A stretch of DNA of 19,713 nt from Candidatus Uhrbacteria bacterium RIFCSPHIGHO2_02_FULL_53_13 (GTDB taxonomy: Bacteria; Patescibacteriota; Patescibacteriia; UBA9934; UBA11717), in assembly GCA_001791035.1 (NCBI GenBank), contig MGDX01000017.1:2571-22283 (forward strand). Reading direction: 5' to 3'. Of this stretch, positions 1 to 6,756 are shown in pieces. The notes beneath the pieces were generated by a model. The model ran no database searches. It was not told the DNA's origin and was given only the letters and a program-made list of their open reading frames with translations. A program made the position numbers and the translations under genes. The first letter of the stretch is position 1. Each line of letters begins with the position of its first letter.

Positions 1-4
1 ACCT

Positions 5-661
5 ATGATCATTTACGGACTCACAATGCAAGGTAAAAAAGAAGAAGTGCCTGATGATATTGCAAAATGGTTAATTGGACGTATGGAAAAATATCCAAAT
101 GTCGATTTTACCATTGACTATGACGAAATGATCGGCCTCGACCAAAAACAGAGAGAACATTTATCAGAACAGATGAAAAAATTCTCCCGTATTTTTCTTC
201 CCAAACACAAGATGGCTGGCGAAAACGGTGTTCTTACGGTTGTTTTTTTATACCAAAGTGAAATATGGAGAATAAAAATCACCGGTGGTTTAGACGAGCA
301 CGGCAACATTATTGGAAGGAGTGATCCTGAAATCAACGAAAAACTAAAGCGTGGTTTAACTGCAGAATTACGAAATGAGATTGCAGGATTAACAGAAGAG
401 GAACACGTCGAGAAAATCATGTTGGACGGCAAAGAAGGTCCACCAGCAAAAGTAAGAGAAGATGATGAACCACTGCGAAATAGACCAAATGAGTTAGTTC
501 CATTTCCATCAGATATGAGATGGACATCCGAATTGAGTATGAGCGGCAAACAATTCAACGATCTCATGCAAGACCCCAATACAAGAGAACGAGCAAGAAA
601 AGCATTACATGAAAAGGATTGGGATGCTCTACGCGAACTTCGAAATAAGAAAATGCACTGA
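5..661 (+). CDS. Hypothetical protein, AT-rich gene, 5' end possibly outside window
   Basis: I do not recognise this protein. It is a soluble, charged product of up to 218 residues with no signal peptide, membrane segment or clear catalytic motif. The C-terminal third is rich in Glu, Arg and Lys, and a stretch near residue 160 (NELVPFPSDMRW) separates it from the rest. The frame stays open upstream to base 2, so the gene may begin before the window; the Met at position 5 or the one at 26 could also be the start. The base composition is clearly more AT-rich than in the genes that follow, with Lys mostly AAA, which may mean recent acquisition. It ends 24 nt before the NUDIX gene. The uninterrupted length and protein-like composition support coding; function is unknown. 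Confidence 0.7.
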   Translation: MIIYGLTMQGKKEEVPDDIAKWLIGRMEKYPNVDFTIDYDEMIGLDQKQREHLSEQMKKFSRIFLPKHKMAGENGVLTVVFLYQSEIWRIKITGGLDEHGNIIGRSDPEINEKLKRGLTAELRNEIAGLTEEEHVEKIMLDGKEGPPAKVREDDEPLRNRPNELVPFPSDMRWTSELSMSGKQFNDLMQDPNTRERARKALHEKDWDALRELRNKKMH

Positions 662-685
662 TCACATTCAGGATAAAGAAGTCGT

Positions 686-1144
686 ATGTCCCACATTCAC
701 GAGCTCATCGATTTTACTGTGAGTGCCTTCATCATCTATGAAGACAAGATCTTGCTCATGCATCACAAGAGGCTCAACACATGGATTCAAATTGGCGGGC
801 ATGTGGAATTGCACGAGGATACCGACGAGGCCTTGTTGAGAGAAATTGAAGAGGAGTGCGGTTTGGCCGTGACGTTTCTCGAGAGCATTGACGATGTTCA
901 ATTGCCGCACTCAAAACTGTTGCGCAGACCGCATTTTGTCAATCTGCACGATTATACCGATACCCACAAACATCTTGATTTGGGCTATGTCTGTTTCGCG
1001 CAGTCTCAAGCCTGCCGCTTGGCTCCCGACGAGGCGCACGACATTGGCTGGTTTTCACGCGAAGAACTCAAGGCTCTCGACCTGTTTGAAAATGTTCGCT
1101 ATTTTTGCGAGCGCGCTCTTGATATCGCCGCCAAGGCGCGATAG
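686..1144 (+). CDS. NUDIX hydrolase
   Basis: This 152-residue protein has a complete Nudix box at residues 38-60, matching Gx5Ex7REUxEExGU: G38, E44, R52, E53, E56, E57, G59. The family hydrolyses nucleoside diphosphates linked to another moiety, using Mg2+ bound by the box glutamates. The N-terminal strand (TVSAFIIYEDKILLMHHKR) and the length fit a single-domain cytosolic NUDIX enzyme. The substrate cannot be read from sequence; cleaning of oxidised or unwanted nucleotides is possible. The gene ends 12 nt before alaS and is probably cotranscribed with it. An AGGA lies 12 nt before the ATG, slightly far for a normal ribosome-binding site. Confidence 0.9.
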   Translation: MSHIHELIDFTVSAFIIYEDKILLMHHKRLNTWIQIGGHVELHEDTDEALLREIEEECGLAVTFLESIDDVQLPHSKLLRRPHFVNLHDYTDTHKHLDLGYVCFAQSQACRLAPDEAHDIGWFSREELKALDLFENVRYFCERALDIAAKAR

Positions 1145-1156
1145 GATAGTCCAACT

Positions 1157-2965
1157 ATGATCGCCAACGAACTGCGCAAAGCCTACATTGATTTTTTCAT
1201 TGAACGAGGACATGCGGAAATTCCGTCCGCATCGCTCGTTCCGGAAAATGATCCGTCCGTGCTGTTCACCACAGCCGGCATGCATCCGTTGGTGCCTTTT
1301 TTGAAAGGCGAACCGCATCCATCGGGGACGCGTTTGGTCAATGTGCAAAAGTGTTTGCGCACGGGCGACATTGATGGAGTGGGCGACGATACGCATCTCA
1401 CGTTTTTTGAGATGCTTGGAAATTGGTCGCTTGGCGACTATTTCAAACAAGAAGCCATTCAATACAGTTTTGATTTTTTGACGACGAAGCTTGGCGTCCC
1501 TACAGATCGTTTAGCCATTTCAGTTTTCGCGGGAGACGCCGATGCTCCATTTGATCAAGAATCGTACGACCGATGGATCGCCTGCGGAATCGCTCCAGAG
1601 CGCATCGCTAAACTCGGGAAAGAAGACAACTGGTGGCCGGCTGGCGGCAAAAACCCGGGACCGCAGGGCCCAGATACGGAAATGTTTTATTGGACGGGCG
1701 CCGAACCTGTTCCAAAGACGTTTGATCCAAGCGACAAGCAGTGGGTGGAAATTTGGAACGACGTATTTATGGAATTCGATCGACAGACGGACGGAACATT
1801 TGCGCCGCTTTCGCAGAAAAATGTGGATACTGGCATGGGACTCGAGCGCACAACGGCTGTATTGCAAGGCAAGACGAGCGTGTATGACACCGAACGATTT
1901 ACTCCCATCATTCATGCCATCGAAGAGACGAGTCAAACAGCGTATGTCACTCACAAACGCTCGATGCGCATCATCGCCGATCATGTGCGTACAAGCGTCA
2001 TGCTGGTGTCCGACGGCGTGCACCCATCCAACAAAGATCAGGGATACATTCTACGACGGCTTATTCGGCGCGCTGTGCGCCAACTTCATCAGCTGAATGA
2101 TCGCGAACACGGCATTGGTTCCGTTGTAGACGCGTGTATCGAGACCCTCGAGCCATCGTACCCCGTTTTACAACAACGCCAGTCTGAAATCCAAGAGGTG
2201 ATTGCCCATGAAGTTGCCGCGTTTGAGAAGACGCTCACAAAAGGACTGCGCGCGTTTGATAAGTTATTTGCGTCAAGCGGATATGTCGGAGGCGAGGAGG
2301 CATTTACGTTGTTTTCGACGTACGGTTTTCCTCTTGAGCTTACAGAGGAGCTTGTTCGCGAAAAGGGCATGGGCGTTGATAAAGAAGTGTTTGTTGCGCA
2401 GTTCCAAAAGCATCAGGATATCAGTCGCTCGGGATCGGAAAAAAAGTTTGCCGGCGGGCTTGCCGACCATTCGGACGAATCAAAAAAATTGCACACGGCC
2501 ACGCACCTTCTACATCAGGCGCTCAAGATGGTCCTCGGCGACCATGTCGCGCAAAAGGGAAGCAATATCACGCAAGAGAGATTGCGTTTTGATTTTTCGC
2601 ACGACGCAAAAATGACGGACGATGAAAAGCGGGAAGTCGAAAAAATCGTAAACGAGCAGATACAAAAAAAACTTCCCGTATCGTTCAAGGTCTTGTCTGT
2701 GGACGAGGCGAAGAAAAAAAACGCAATCGGTTTGTTTGAAGACACGTACGCGCACATTGGAGGCAAAGTAAAAGTGTATACCATCGGCGACGCAAAGCGC
2801 GGCGTGTTCTCGCGCGAAATTTGCGGCGGTCCCCATGTGGAGAATACCGGCGATTTGCAAGCGTTCGCTCTCACAAAAGAAGAGGCCTCTTCTGCCGGCA
2901 TTCGACGCATCAAGGCGGTGGTAGGTGACTCGGCAAGAAAAGCTCTGAGCATAAAAAATCGCTAA
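1157..2965 (+). CDS. alaS: Alanyl-tRNA synthetase, short form lacking the C-Ala domain
   Basis: Charges tRNA-Ala with alanine in the cytosol. The class II catalytic core is clear: the N-terminal segment (RKAYIDFFIERGHAEIPSAS), motif 2 around residues 64-97 with FFEMLGNWSLGDYFK, and motif 3 with GMGLERT near residues 227-233. The editing domain that removes Ser or Gly keeps its zinc ligands: HxxxH at H446/H450 and CxxxH at C556/H560. The protein stops at residue 602, about 40 residues after the last zinc ligand. E. coli AlaS has 876 residues, so the C-terminal C-Ala domain is missing. The editing motif also sits roughly 118 residues earlier than in E. coli, so the body is shortened too. An AGGA 10 nt before the ATG could serve as a weak ribosome-binding site. 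The family is certain. Confidence 0.95.
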   Translation: MIANELRKAYIDFFIERGHAEIPSASLVPENDPSVLFTTAGMHPLVPFLKGEPHPSGTRLVNVQKCLRTGDIDGVGDDTHLTFFEMLGNWSLGDYFKQEAIQYSFDFLTTKLGVPTDRLAISVFAGDADAPFDQESYDRWIACGIAPERIAKLGKEDNWWPAGGKNPGPQGPDTEMFYWTGAEPVPKTFDPSDKQWVEIWNDVFMEFDRQTDGTFAPLSQKNVDTGMGLERTTAVLQGKTSVYDTERFTPIIHAIEETSQTAYVTHKRSMRIIADHVRTSVMLVSDGVHPSNKDQGYILRRLIRRAVRQLHQLNDREHGIGSVVDACIETLEPSYPVLQQRQSEIQEVIAHEVAAFEKTLTKGLRAFDKLFASSGYVGGEEAFTLFSTYGFPLELTEELVREKGMGVDKEVFVAQFQKHQDISRSGSEKKFAGGLADHSDESKKLHTATHLLHQALKMVLGDHVAQKGSNITQERLRFDFSHDAKMTDDEKREVEKIVNEQIQKKLPVSFKVLSVDEAKKKNAIGLFEDTYAHIGGKVKVYTIGDAKRGVFSREICGGPHVENTGDLQAFALTKEEASSAGIRRIKAVVGDSARKALSIKNR

Positions 2966-2978
2966 TATGCGCTTTTTT
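2949..2978 (+). terminator. Weak possible terminator after alaS
   Basis: A short inverted repeat (GCATA at 2949-2953 and TATGC at 2966-2970) is followed after two bases by six T residues at 2973-2978. The stem is only 5 bp with a 12-nt loop and lies partly inside the end of alaS, so this is a weak candidate. It would separate the alaS unit from the infA operon. Confidence 0.3.
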
Positions 2979-2996
2979 CTCCATACACAGCAACAC

Positions 2997-3025
2997 TTGA
3001 CGCTCAACTAAAGAACATGTACGAT
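2997..3025 (+). promoter_or_regulatory. Candidate distal promoter of the infA operon
   Basis: TTGACG at 2997-3002 and TACGAT at 3020-3025 are separated by 17 bp, matching the sigma-70 -35 and -10 boxes at 5/6 and 4/6 positions. Transcription would begin near 3032 and give a leader of about 60 nt before infA. It lies in the 128-nt gap between alaS and infA. The call is by pattern only. Confidence 0.4.
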
Positions 3026-3054
3026 TGCGCCGTCACTCAAAAATTCGCTGGGAT

Positions 3055-3083
3055 TTGCCAACTTCAAATACAAGTGGTATTCT
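3055..3083 (+). promoter_or_regulatory. Candidate proximal promoter of infA, giving a near-leaderless transcript
   Basis: TTGCCA at 3055-3060 and TATTCT at 3078-3083 are separated by exactly 17 bp, matching 5/6 and 4/6 consensus bases. A start about 7 nt after the -10 box would fall near 3090, only about 4 nt before the infA ATG at 3094. No Shine-Dalgarno motif precedes that ATG, which suits leaderless initiation. Confidence 0.45.
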
Positions 3084-3093
3084 CTTGAGCGTC

Positions 3094-3321
3094 ATGAGTC
3101 ACAAATCCAATACAAAGGACTTTATCGAAGTCCGAGGCAAAGTGGAAGAGCTTCTTCCGGGAGCTCAATTCAGAGTAATGCTTGAAAGTGGAAACAGCAT
3201 TACCGCCCACCTCGCGGGCAAGTTGCGTATGCATCGCATTCGTATTCTGCCTGGAGATGAGGTGAAGGTTGAATTGAGTCCTTACGATTTAACGAAAGGT
3301 CGCGTGGTCTATCGCTTTTAA
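3094..3321 (+). CDS. infA: Translation initiation factor IF-1
   Basis: IF-1 is a small S1/OB-fold protein that binds the ribosomal A site during initiation. The 75-residue product carries the family signature: an early GKVEELLPGAQFRVMLE strand pair, the ITAHLAGKLRMHRIRILPGD core and the PYDLTKGRVVYRF ending. The frame is open upstream to an ATG at 3025, but IF-1 proteins are about 70-75 residues and the similarity begins just after the ATG at 3094, so that start is chosen. The upstream extension would also cover a good promoter match. It is the first gene of the ribosomal operon, 18 nt before rpmJ. No Shine-Dalgarno motif is visible. Confidence 0.95.
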   Translation: MSHKSNTKDFIEVRGKVEELLPGAQFRVMLESGNSITAHLAGKLRMHRIRILPGDEVKVELSPYDLTKGRVVYRF

Positions 3322-3339
3322 CCTTTCGTATCTCTTGTT

Positions 3340-3453
3340 ATGAAAGTTCGCGCTTCAGTTAAAAAAATGTGTCGCGATTGCAAATCCGTCCGCCGCAAAG
3401 GGCGCGTGCATGTAATTTGCAAAAATCCGAAACATAAGCAACGTCAAGGCTAA
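3340..3453 (+). CDS. rpmJ: 50S ribosomal protein L36 (bL36)
   Basis: This 37-codon gene encodes a basic protein beginning MKVRASVKKMCRDCKSVRRK. It keeps the zinc-ribbon ligands of the zinc-binding form of L36: C11, C14, C27 and H32, with KNPKHKQRQG at the end as usual. L36 sits in the large subunit and helps stabilise 23S rRNA folding. The position between infA and rpsM is the standard bacterial order. Its stop codon is separated from the rpsM ATG by a single base. Confidence 0.95.
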   Translation: MKVRASVKKMCRDCKSVRRKGRVHVICKNPKHKQRQG

Positions 3454-3454
3454 T

Positions 3455-3838
3455 ATGGCACGTATTGCCGGCATCACTCTTCCAAAAGACAAACGCGTTG
3501 TGGTTGGAATGACCTATATACGCGGGATTGGAAACACCACCGCAAAGCGTGTGCTCAAGCAGGCGCAAGTGGATGAATCCATTCGAGTCAAAGACTTAAC
3601 CGATGAGCAAGTTAATGCGATTCGTGTGTGTTTGGAAGGGACGCGCGTGGAAGGCGAATTGGTGCGCGAAGTGCTTGGAAACATCAAGCGGCTCAAGGAC
3701 ATTGGAGCGTATCGCGGCGAGCGCCACAAAAAGCGATTGCCGTCGCGCGGTCAGCGCACAAAAACGAACAGCCGAACCGTTCGCGGAAATGTGCGCAAGA
3801 CGGCCGGTTCCGGAAAGCGAACGGTCGCGAAGAAGTAA
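3455..3838 (+). CDS. rpsM: 30S ribosomal protein S13 (uS13)
   Basis: S13 binds the head of the small subunit and contacts P-site tRNA and the subunit interface. The 127-residue sequence has the typical start MARIAGITLPKDKRVVVGMT, the helix-hairpin-helix segment YIRGIGNTTAKRVL, and the ending region RHKKRLPSRGQRTKTNSRT followed by a basic tail. Length is normal for the family. It begins one base after the rpmJ stop and ends 3 nt before rpsK, so it is within the same operon. Only a weak AAGG precedes the start. Confidence 0.97.
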   Translation: MARIAGITLPKDKRVVVGMTYIRGIGNTTAKRVLKQAQVDESIRVKDLTDEQVNAIRVCLEGTRVEGELVREVLGNIKRLKDIGAYRGERHKKRLPSRGQRTKTNSRTVRGNVRKTAGSGKRTVAKK

Positions 3839-3841
3839 TCT

Positions 3842-4234
3842 ATGGCAAAAGTCATCGCGTCAAAAAAGAAAAACAAGGCATTGAGTCAAGTGCCTCGAGC
3901 GCAGGTCCATGTGCATGCTTCGTTTAACAATACGATTCTAACGCTCACAGACATGAACGGCAATACGCTTGCCTGGTCGAGCGCCGGACACATGGGATTC
4001 AAGGGACCGAAGAAATCCACACCGTTTGCCGCGTCGCAAGTTACCGAAAATCTTGTGCAAAAGGCGCAAACATTTGGCGTCAAGGAAATCAATGTGTTTT
4101 CAAGCGGAATCGGCTCTGGACGCGATTCGGCGATTCGCACGCTCAATAGCGCCGGTCTGAACATTCTCTCGGTCAAAGATGTGACGCCTACGCCACATAA
4201 CGGTTGTCGCGCACGACGCCCTCGACGATTGTAA
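3842..4234 (+). CDS. rpsK: 30S ribosomal protein S11 (uS11)
   Basis: S11 forms part of the small-subunit platform near the E site. The 130-residue product has the family core (HASFNNTILTLTDMNGNTLA, WSSAGHMGFKGPKKSTPFAA) and the characteristic C-terminal PTPHNGCRARRPRRL. Length matches E. coli S11 (129 residues). The gene lies 3 nt after rpsM and its TAA stop is one base before the rpsD ATG. No Shine-Dalgarno motif is seen in the short spacer, so translation probably depends on coupling to rpsM. Confidence 0.97.
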   Translation: MAKVIASKKKNKALSQVPRAQVHVHASFNNTILTLTDMNGNTLAWSSAGHMGFKGPKKSTPFAASQVTENLVQKAQTFGVKEINVFSSGIGSGRDSAIRTLNSAGLNILSVKDVTPTPHNGCRARRPRRL

Positions 4235-4235
4235 T

Positions 4236-4853
4236 ATGCCAAAAACGAAGTACGGAAAAATTTCACGCCGTTTTGGAACACCGCTCTCGGCAAGCCCAAG
4301 CATCCAAAAAGTCTTGAGCCGACGTTCGTACGGTCCGGGAGTTCAGGGACCAAAACAGCAACAGCGACGTCGCACGTCTACGTTTGGATTGCAGTTGAAT
4401 GAAAAGCAAAAGGCCAAACTACTCTACGATATTCGCGAGAAGCAGTTTCGAAACTACTACCTAAAAGCGGTTCGCCGAAAAGGGAACACCGAACAGTTTC
4501 TTGTTCAGGAATTGGAAAGCCGCCTTGACAACGTCATCTTTCGTATGGGGTTTGCCAAGACGCGCCAACAAGCGCGACAGCTCGTCTCTCACAAATTTTT
4601 TGCGGTCAACGGAAAAGGCGTCAACATTCGATCGTTTGAGGTGCGTCCGGGAGACGAAGTTTCGTTGCGCGACACGAAAACAAACAAGGGACTCATCGCA
4701 GAACTGAAAGAGTACGCCGGTCAGAGGACGATCCCGAGCTGGCTTTCTACAAATCCATCCGTCCTTTCCGGGCGTATGTTGAGCGTTCCGGAGGGTGAGG
4801 ATTTGTCGGGCATCTTTGATCCAAAACTCATTATTGAGTTCTACTCACGATAA
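4236..4853 (+). CDS. rpsD: 30S ribosomal protein S4 (uS4)
   Basis: S4 is a primary 16S rRNA-binding protein that nucleates small-subunit assembly. The 205-residue sequence contains the S4 RNA-binding domain (LESRLDNVIFRMGFAKTRQQ, ARQLVSHKFFAVNGKGVNI) and the usual C-terminal ending FDPKLIIEFYSR. The N-terminal part has no cysteine cluster, so this is the zinc-free form, in contrast to L36 in the same operon. The rpsK-rpsD-rpoA order is as in the E. coli alpha operon, where S4 represses translation of its own operon; no equivalent control structure was identified here. Confidence 0.97.
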   Translation: MPKTKYGKISRRFGTPLSASPSIQKVLSRRSYGPGVQGPKQQQRRRTSTFGLQLNEKQKAKLLYDIREKQFRNYYLKAVRRKGNTEQFLVQELESRLDNVIFRMGFAKTRQQARQLVSHKFFAVNGKGVNIRSFEVRPGDEVSLRDTKTNKGLIAELKEYAGQRTIPSWLSTNPSVLSGRMLSVPEGEDLSGIFDPKLIIEFYSR

Positions 4854-4863
4854 CGCTCTTTGT

Positions 4864-5574
4864 ATGGCTATTGATCATATCGTGCTTCCATCTACGGTCG
4901 TGTTTGAGCCGGGCGCCGAGCCACATTCGGCAACTCTTGTGATGGAACCCTGTTTTCAAGGATACGGAACGACCATTGGCAATGCGATGCGCCGCGTGCT
5001 TCTTTCATCGTTGCCGGGCGCGGCCATTACCGCGTTCAAGATTTCCGGCGCCACGCATGAGTTTACCTCTATCGAGAATGTGCTTGAGGACGTTGTCGAG
5101 ATTGCGCTCAACTTGAAACAGGTGCGCATGAGGGTCCACAGCGATCAGCCGGTGCGACTCACACTTTCCAAGAAAGGTGAGGGCGTGGTGACGGCGGGAG
5201 ATTTTGATGCGAACGCCGATGTGGAAATGGTCAATCCAAAACAGCCGATTGCTACCGTGACCGATGCAAAAGGACTCTTTGAAATCGAAGTGATTGTAGA
5301 AAAAGGACGGGGATTCATTCCGACAGAGGACCGCGAAGATGAGGAATCGGAAATGGGACTCATCAAAATTGATGCCATGTTTAGCCCCGTGCGCTCCGTG
5401 GCGTTTCGCGTAGAGCCGGTTCGTATCGGCGACATCACCAACTTTGATAAGCTCATTATGGATATTGAAACGGACGGAACGCTGTCGCCCGAAGAGGCGG
5501 TGGCACAGTCGGCCTCGGTGTTGATTCAGCACATTGCATTGCTCGGAGGACCGTCGCCGTCGGACACGGAATAA
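4864..5574 (+). CDS. rpoA: RNA polymerase alpha subunit, N-terminal domain only
   Basis: The alpha dimer is the scaffold on which beta and beta' assemble. The 236-residue product contains the whole alpha N-terminal domain: MEPCFQGYGTTIGNAMRRVL near residues 27-46, TSIENVLEDVVEIALNLKQV, and NFDKLIMDIETDGTLSPEEA near the end. It then stops after LIQHIALLGGPSPSDTE. A typical alpha has about 329 residues, with a linker and a C-terminal domain that binds UP elements and activators; both are missing here. The next gene, rplQ, starts 10 nt downstream in a different frame, so the C-terminal domain has not simply been split off. An ATG 69 nt upstream lies inside rpsD and is rejected because family similarity begins at 4864. 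Confidence 0.95.
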   Translation: MAIDHIVLPSTVVFEPGAEPHSATLVMEPCFQGYGTTIGNAMRRVLLSSLPGAAITAFKISGATHEFTSIENVLEDVVEIALNLKQVRMRVHSDQPVRLTLSKKGEGVVTAGDFDANADVEMVNPKQPIATVTDAKGLFEIEVIVEKGRGFIPTEDREDEESEMGLIKIDAMFSPVRSVAFRVEPVRIGDITNFDKLIMDIETDGTLSPEEAVAQSASVLIQHIALLGGPSPSDTE

Positions 5575-5584
5575 CATTTCCATT

Positions 5585-5935
5585 ATGCGTCATCGCGATA
5601 CTACAAAAACTCTCGGCCGAAAAGCGGCTCCTCGCCAAGCTCTGATGAAACAGCTCGCCACAAGTTTGGTGTTGTATGAATCTATTCGCACCACGCTCGC
5701 CAAGGCAAAGGTTCTGCGCCCGTATATCGAACGGCTTGTTTCGAAGGGGCGCGTCAATACGATTCATGCGCGTCGCGAACTCATGAAGGTCTTGCAAACG
5801 GAAGGGTCGGTGCGCAAAATGCTCGAAGTGATTGGGCCGCGCTATGCCACGCGTCCGGGTGGGTATACGCGCATTCGCAAGGTCGGACGACGACAGGGGG
5901 ACGGAGCCGAAATGGCGGATATTTCATTTGTATGA
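5585..5935 (+). CDS. rplQ: 50S ribosomal protein L17 (bL17)
   Basis: L17 lies near the polypeptide exit tunnel of the large subunit. The 116-residue product has the family start MRHRDTTKTLGRKAAPRQAL, the segment LVLYESIRTTLAKAKVLRPY and the region RPGGYTRIRKVGRRQGDGAE. The open frame begins earlier, inside rpoA, but the conserved MRHR start is at 5585. The length fits short L17 proteins of about 116-127 residues. The stop codon overlaps the rplM start as ATGA, suggesting translational coupling. No Shine-Dalgarno motif is present. Confidence 0.96.
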   Translation: MRHRDTTKTLGRKAAPRQALMKQLATSLVLYESIRTTLAKAKVLRPYIERLVSKGRVNTIHARRELMKVLQTEGSVRKMLEVIGPRYATRPGGYTRIRKVGRRQGDGAEMADISFV

Positions 5936-6291
5936 ACCAAACGAAAGTAACGAATGTGACGATTGATGCGACCGGAAAGGCGATTGGCCGCATTGCGAGC
6001 GAGGTTGCTCACGTGCTTCAGGGAAAGCATCGTGCGGATTTTGTACCGCATCAGGACGGAACCGATCATGTTCGTGTAGAACATCTGAACAAAGCGGTTT
6101 TTACAGGTAATAAAGTGGAAGGAAAGGTCTATCATCGCCATTCGGGATATCCGGGAGGGCTGAAAACGGAAACATTGAAGCATGTGCTTGCCAATGATGG
6201 ATTGGAAGAGGTGCTGTTGCGAGCGGTAAAACGCATGCTTCCAAATAACCGTATGCGTACGGAGCGCATGAAGCGTATTGATATTGTATGA
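5932..6291 (+). CDS. rplM: 50S ribosomal protein L13 (uL13), short form
   Basis: L13 is an early-assembling protein of the large subunit. The sequence shows the family features IDATGKAIGRIASEVAHVLQ near the N-terminus, a YHRHSGYPGGLK motif in the middle and VKRMLPNNRMRTERMKR near the end. At 119 residues it is about 23 shorter than E. coli L13 (142), with the loss at the C-terminal tail after the MLP segment. It overlaps rplQ upstream and rpsI downstream by 4-nt ATGA junctions, so the three genes are probably translated in a coupled way. Confidence 0.96.
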   Translation: MNQTKVTNVTIDATGKAIGRIASEVAHVLQGKHRADFVPHQDGTDHVRVEHLNKAVFTGNKVEGKVYHRHSGYPGGLKTETLKHVLANDGLEEVLLRAVKRMLPNNRMRTERMKRIDIV

Positions 6292-6704
6292 AAAATGACA
6301 ACGTTACATTTGAAGGGAAGTACGTGAGTGCGGTCGGACGGCGGAAAACCAGCGTAGCGCAGGCGCGTGTGTACACCCGAGGTACGGGAAAGGTTGTAGT
6401 GAATGGGAGACCTGTGGATGTGTATTTCCCAACGCTGTTGCGACGGCAAACCGTGATGGGGCCGCTCGAGAAAACAGGCATGTCCGTGTCGGCAGACGTA
6501 AGTGTAAAAGTGCTTGGTGGTGGGGAAACCGGACAAGCGGATGCCACGCAGTTGGCGATTGCGCGCGCGCTCGTCAAAATAGACGAGACGTTGCGATCGT
6601 CGCTCAAATCGGAAGGATATCTCTCGCGCGATGCGCGCAAAGTCGAGCGCAAAAAGCCTGGACTTCGCAAAGCGCGTCGGGCACCGCAGTGGAGCAAACG
6701 ATAA
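6288..6704 (+). CDS. rpsI: 30S ribosomal protein S9 (uS9)
   Basis: S9 sits in the head of the small subunit, and its C-terminal tail reaches the P-site tRNA. The 138-residue product shows VGRRKTSVAQARVYTRGTGK, the segment GQADATQLAIARALV and the conserved tail KKPGLRKARRAPQWSKR. The terminal Lys-Arg expected to contact tRNA is present. The first roughly 14 residues precede the conserved region and may be a short extension. It pairs with rplM as in most bacteria and is the last gene before the hairpin at 6714. Confidence 0.97.
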   Translation: MKNDNVTFEGKYVSAVGRRKTSVAQARVYTRGTGKVVVNGRPVDVYFPTLLRRQTVMGPLEKTGMSVSADVSVKVLGGGETGQADATQLAIARALVKIDETLRSSLKSEGYLSRDARKVERKKPGLRKARRAPQWSKR

Positions 6705-6713
6705 GAGTGGAAC

Positions 6714-6743
6714 ACACCTCGGCGTAACAGGCCGAGGTGTTTT
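6714..6743 (+). terminator. Hairpin with short T-tract after rpsI: terminator or attenuator
   Basis: A perfect 10-bp stem (ACACCTCGGC at 6714-6723 and GCCGAGGTGT at 6731-6740) encloses a 7-nt loop, and the T-run at 6740-6743 has only four residues before a G. It starts 10 nt after the rpsI stop. The stem is GC-rich and typical of intrinsic termination, but the short T-tract suggests partial termination. The flippase ATG at 6757 follows within 14 nt. Confidence 0.75.
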
Positions 6744-6756
6744 GAAGAAAAGCCTC

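Noticed and set aside
3025..3093. Upstream extension of infA to an ATG at 3025
   Set aside because: IF-1 similarity and usual length begin at 3094, and the extension overlaps a good promoter match.
6631..6756. Upstream extension of the flippase into rpsI
   Set aside because: The added residues are out-of-frame rpsI and terminator sequence; the membrane-protein start is at 6757.
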